Source: Thermococcus sp.
GTDB lineage: Archaea > Methanobacteriota_B > Thermococci > Thermococcales > Thermococcaceae
NCBI GenBank assembly: GCA_027074805.1
Contig: JALTCK010000053.1
Span: 1 to 7,722, forward strand
Reading direction: 5' to 3'
DNA length: 7,722 bases
Positions 5,080-7,722 of the stretch are shown here, in pieces. Within the stretch, counting starts at the first letter, position 1. Each line of letters starts with the position of its first letter. The position numbers and the translations under genes were made by a program. Under the pieces are notes generated by a model that saw only the letters and a list, made by a program, of their open reading frames with translations, searched no databases and was not told the DNA's origin.

Positions 5080-6345
5080 ATGGACTGCACGAAGGATTAT
5101 TGTGTCAAGGATTTGAGCCTCGCTCCCAGCGGGGAGAAGAAGATAGACTGGGTTTCCCGGTTCATGCCTGTTCTCCGTAGCATAAGGAGCGAGTTCGAAG
5201 GTAAGAAGCCCTTCAAGGGCGTGAAAATAGCCACGACGCTTCACCTCGAAATGAAAACTGCCTTCCTCCTTCTAACGCTTAAAGCAGCCGGTGCAGAGGT
5301 TTCGGCAGCAGCAAGCAACCCCCTCTCAACCCAGGACGATGTGGTTGCTGCTTTAGCAAAGGCGGGAATAAAAGTCTACGCGATACGGGGCGAGAGCAGA
5401 GATGAGTACTACGAGAACATGCACAAAGCCCTGGACATAGAACCCAACATCATTATTGACGACGGAGCTGACATGGTGAGCAGCGTTCTCAAGGAGAGAA
5501 CCGAGCTGATAGGCAACCTCTGGGGCGCGAGCGAGGAAACAACGACCGGCGTGATAAGACTCCGCGCAATGGAGAAGGACGGCGTCCTTAAGTTCCCGAT
5601 AATAGCGGTCAATGATTCCTATACCAAGTACCTTTTCGACAACCGCTATGGAACCGGTCAGTCAACATGGGACGGCATAATAAGGACAACTAACCTGCTC
5701 GTTGCAGGCAAGAATGTCGTGGTTGTGGGCTACGGCTGGTGTGGCAGGGGAATAGCGATGCGTGCGAGGGGTCTCGGCGCTACGGTCATAGTGGTTGAGG
5801 TGGACCCGATCAGAGCTTTGGAGGCCAGGATGGATGGCTTCCTCGTTATGAACATGATGGAAGCTGCCAGGATAGGGGATATCTTCGTTACGTCAACCGG
5901 TGACATCAACTGCATAAGGGGAGAACATTTCGAGCTGATGAAGGACGGTGTCATTTTAGCGAACGCTGGTCACTTTGATGTGGAGATAAGCAAGCCTGAT
6001 CTTGAATCCCTAGCCGTGGAGATAAGGGAGGTCAAGCCCAACATAAGGGAGTACAAGATGGGAGATGGAAGGAGGTTCTACCTCTTAGCTGATGGAAGGT
6101 TGGTGAACTTGGCGGCCGCAGACGGGCATCCTGCTGAAATAATGGACATGAGCTTCTCCCTCCAGGCAAAAGCGGCAGAATACATACTTGAGAACCACGA
6201 GAAGCTTGAGCCTAGGGTCTACGTGCTCCCGAGGGAGATAGACGAGATGGTAGCACGGATAAAGCTCGCTTCGATGGGGATTGAGATCGAAGAACTCACG
6301 AAAGAACAGAAGGAATACCTTGAAAGCTGGGAGCACGGAACATAA
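5080..6345 (+). CDS. ahcY: S-adenosylhomocysteine hydrolase (adenosylhomocysteinase)
   Basis: This cytosolic NAD-dependent enzyme splits S-adenosylhomocysteine, the inhibitory by-product of SAM-dependent methylation, into adenosine and homocysteine. The 421-residue product has the substrate segment TLHLEMKTAFLL (53-64), NPLSTQDDVVAAL (80-92), SEETTTGVIRL (151-161), VNDSYTKYLFDNRYGTGQS (177-195, with likely catalytic K183, D187 and N188), the NAD-binding GYGWCGRG (217-224) and the C-terminal LADGRLVNLAAADGHPAE (336-353). It differs from the human enzyme in two ways: DGHP instead of MGHP, and an end shortly after residue 415 without the KPDHYRY tail that supplies Lys and Tyr to NAD in the partner subunit. 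Both features are typical of archaeal and Thermotoga-type enzymes. The Methanocaldococcus homologue prefers S-inosylhomocysteine, so the substrate could differ here. ATG 5080 has GGTGG 4 nt upstream. trmO follows after 26 nt. Confidence 0.96.
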   Translation: MDCTKDYCVKDLSLAPSGEKKIDWVSRFMPVLRSIRSEFEGKKPFKGVKIATTLHLEMKTAFLLLTLKAAGAEVSAAASNPLSTQDDVVAALAKAGIKVYAIRGESRDEYYENMHKALDIEPNIIIDDGADMVSSVLKERTELIGNLWGASEETTTGVIRLRAMEKDGVLKFPIIAVNDSYTKYLFDNRYGTGQSTWDGIIRTTNLLVAGKNVVVVGYGWCGRGIAMRARGLGATVIVVEVDPIRALEARMDGFLVMNMMEAARIGDIFVTSTGDINCIRGEHFELMKDGVILANAGHFDVEISKPDLESLAVEIREVKPNIREYKMGDGRRFYLLADGRLVNLAAADGHPAEIMDMSFSLQAKAAEYILENHEKLEPRVYVLPREIDEMVARIKLASMGIEIEELTKEQKEYLESWEHGT

Positions 6346-6371
6346 GTCATTGAATTTTGGGGATGGTGTTC

Positions 6372-7022
6372 ATGGACTTCGAGCCCCTCAAGATAGTCCC
6401 GGTCGGCTACGTGAGGAAGGAAAGCGGGACGTTCATCGAAATCCTGCCTGAGTTCTGGGAAGCGGTTGATGGCCTGCGAGAGGGTGATTGGATTAAGCTC
6501 GTCCTCTGGTTCCACGAGAGCGAGAAGGCTAGAAACGTCCTTAAGGTCCATCCCTACGGCAACCCTAAGAACCCGCTGACGGGGGTTTTCGCGACCCGCT
6601 CGCCGTACAGACCGAACCCGATAGCGCTCTACACCGTCAGAATCCACCACATCGAAGGCAGGAGGCTGTACATAGACGAGATTGACGCCCTCGACAGGAC
6701 GCCGGTGGTCGACATCAAGATTTTCGTCGAGCGCTATGACTGCCCGAAGGAGGTTCCCATAGAGGAGCGTGAGGCGGACATCGGAAAAGGTAGGATGATA
6801 GGTGAGGTGAACCTGATACCGAGGAAGAGCGAGCACCTCGACGAGCTTGAGGAGGTCTCGCCGGAGGAGTACGACGCGCTGATACTCGAAATCGGGCCGA
6901 AGACGACGACGCTAACGGCGAAAGAGTTAGCAGAACTCATTGAAGCGCTGAAAGAAATCTACGAGAACCTTTCCGTGGAAATAAAGGATGGAGTCAGAAA
7001 ACGTGAAGAGCGCTCGCCTTGA
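6372..7022 (+). CDS. trmO: tRNA (N6-threonylcarbamoyladenosine(37)-N6)-methyltransferase TrmO
   Basis: TrmO (TsaA/UPF0066 family) uses S-adenosylmethionine to methylate t6A at position 37 of threonine tRNAs, giving m6t6A, which improves decoding of ACY codons. The core is clear in residues 8-140: IVPVGYVR (8-15), GVFATRSPYRPNPIALY (71-87, the family signature) and IDALDRTPVVDIK (104-116), then ERYDCP. Residues 145-216 form a charged, mostly helical C-terminal extension that is not part of the core family signature. ATG 6372 is chosen because GGTG (6365-6368) is 3 nt upstream; in-frame ATG 6363 and GTG 6366 have poorer sites. The gene starts 26 nt after ahcY with no promoter between them, so co-transcription is likely, and AhcY would remove TrmO's product S-adenosylhomocysteine. 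The 3' end overlaps wtpC on the other strand by 29 bp. Confidence 0.93.
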   Translation: MDFEPLKIVPVGYVRKESGTFIEILPEFWEAVDGLREGDWIKLVLWFHESEKARNVLKVHPYGNPKNPLTGVFATRSPYRPNPIALYTVRIHHIEGRRLYIDEIDALDRTPVVDIKIFVERYDCPKEVPIEEREADIGKGRMIGEVNLIPRKSEHLDELEEVSPEEYDALILEIGPKTTTLTAKELAELIEALKEIYENLSVEIKDGVRKREERSP

Positions 7023-7722
7023 AGCTGACGTAAACCTCTTTTCCCTTTTCTATCCCCAGCTCGAGCATTGAGGATCGAGTGATGAAGGCCCTCAAACGAA
7101 TTCCTCCTACAGTTAGGTGAAGCCTCACGAGCGGGCCCAGTTCCTCAATTGACTCAACCACAGCCTTAAACTCGTTCCTTGCGGAGCTACGTATTGATCC
7201 GGGAGAAATTACAATGTCTTCGGGTCTCAGGCCGACTCTCACTTGTCCCTTTGCTTCTACCGGGAGTTCTATTTTGATGCCGTTGGCCTTCAGTTTCCTT
7301 CCCTCTGCTACCCCTTCGATTACGTTTTCAAACCCTAAAAAGCGGGCAACTTCTTCGTTTGCAGGCTTCGAGAAAACTTCCCTCACAGAACCCACCTGAA
7401 CGAGTCTTCCGTCGAGCATCACCCCAACGCGGTCGCCAAGCCCCACGGCCTCCTCGAAGGAGTGGGTGACGTGTAACGCGGTAAAGCCGAGTTCCTTCCT
7501 CCAGTGCTTCATCTCGCTGATAAGCCTTCCCCTTGTTTGAACGTCAAGGTTTGCGAAGGGCTCGTCGAGGAGTATAAGCGGAGGCTCAACAACCAGAGCC
7601 CTCGCTATCGCTACCCTCTGCTGCTCACCGCCGCTCAGCGTCCTCGGCTTCCTGTGGAGGAGGTGGGAAATGCCGAGGACTTCGGCTATCTCCTTTACCC
7701 GCTTCTCTATTTCGGCTTTTGG
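6994..7722 (-). CDS. wtpC: Tungstate/molybdate ABC transporter ATP-binding protein WtpC, N-terminus missing
   Basis: WtpC powers the WtpA/WtpB importer, which brings tungstate and molybdate into the cell; Thermococcales need tungsten for aldehyde ferredoxin oxidoreductases. The window holds the last 242 residues; roughly 105-115 residues, including Walker A, lie beyond the right edge. Visible parts are the ABC signature LSGGEQQRVAIARAL (29-43), Walker B and D-loop LILLDEPFANLD (49-60) and the H-loop TALHVTH (81-87, H87), followed by RLVQVGSVREVF and a C-terminal TOBE-like domain (about 125-242: VRVGLRPEDI, ARNEFKAVVESIEELG, ending SFKASALHVF). The close likeness to Pyrococcus furiosus WtpC, including HRKPRTLSGGEQQ and ARFLGFENVIEG, supports this call over other ModC/PotA-like ATPases. 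An internal ATG at 7512 is not the start because the frame is open and conserved to the window edge. wtpA and wtpB would be expected upstream, outside the window. Confidence 0.92.
   Translation of the reverse strand, partial: PKAEIEKRVKEIAEVLGISHLLHRKPRTLSGGEQQRVAIARALVVEPPLILLDEPFANLDVQTRGRLISEMKHWRKELGFTALHVTHSFEEAVGLGDRVGVMLDGRLVQVGSVREVFSKPANEEVARFLGFENVIEGVAEGRKLKANGIKIELPVEAKGQVRVGLRPEDIVISPGSIRSSARNEFKAVVESIEELGPLVRLHLTVGGIRLRAFITRSSMLELGIEKGKEVYVSFKASALHVF
7036..7050 (+). terminator. T-rich terminator candidate for ahcY-trmO
   Basis: CTCTTTTCCCTTTTC starts 14 nt after the trmO stop on the plus strand, inside the 3' coding end of wtpC. Two T4 runs in a pyrimidine tract fit an archaeal intrinsic terminator, though a weak one. 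The call is by position and composition only. Confidence 0.35.

Noticed and set aside
4834..5244. 136-codon minus-strand frame across the cyclase-ahcY gap
   Set aside because: It overlaps the 5' ends of both genes and both promoters, and its translation resembles no known protein.
6219..6836. 205-codon minus-strand frame opposite ahcY and trmO
   Set aside because: It is antisense to two well-recognised genes and shows no domain features.
6994..7512. A short, complete ATP-binding protein starting at ATG 7512
   Set aside because: The frame continues to the window edge with the LSGGE signature and Walker B motif, so 7512 is an internal methionine of wtpC.

Overview
The window looks like chromosomal DNA of a hyperthermophilic archaeon of the Thermococcales, most likely a Thermococcus. 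Several proteins read like their Pyrococcus/Thermococcus counterparts (Pcm, the RNase P subunit Rpp21, WtpC). Promoters are archaeal: TATA boxes about 27 bp upstream of the inferred start sites, with GGTG-type ribosome binding sites 3 to 6 nt before start codons. No CRISPR array, insertion sequence, tRNA or integrase is visible, and no gap between genes exceeds about 180 bp.

Layout, left to right. Bases 1-57 (minus) hold the first 19 codons of a HAD-family phosphatase. pcm, the L-isoaspartyl protein repair methyltransferase, follows at 98-769 (minus). An isolated 5S rRNA gene lies at about 831-956 (minus). A 12-bp palindromic TATA box (977-988) is placed to serve both the 5S gene to its left and a 501-residue protein to its right (1010-2515, plus). 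That protein resembles an MCM helicase that has lost its ATPase motifs: an OB-like front, a helical middle and an MCM-like winged helix at the end. It is followed almost without a gap by the RNase P subunit gene rnp4/rpp21 (2521-2880). On the minus strand, ending 1 nt away, is a secreted, sequon-rich protein with cell-wall-binding repeat 2 (2882-4105), and upstream of it a metal-dependent cyclase/formamidase-like hydrolase (4224-4901). This 2.0-kb block has lower GC than its neighbours in the rows I counted. Divergent from it is a probable operon of ahcY (S-adenosylhomocysteine hydrolase, 5080-6345) and trmO (tRNA t6A37 methyltransferase, 6372-7022). The window ends with the 3' two-thirds of wtpC, the tungstate/molybdate ABC transporter ATPase (6994-7722, minus), whose end overlaps trmO by 29 bp.

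Two themes link the genes. The first is methylation: Pcm and TrmO use S-adenosylmethionine and release S-adenosylhomocysteine, which AhcY removes. The second is RNA and information processing: 5S rRNA, the RNase P subunit, and the MCM-like protein joined to it. The most unusual items are the shared palindromic promoter and the ATPase-less MCM-like protein. Smaller ones are the AAAATCCC repeats before the surface-protein gene, the extra C-terminal tail with a perfect inverted repeat on the cyclase, and U-rich terminator candidates embedded in the ends of convergent genes.
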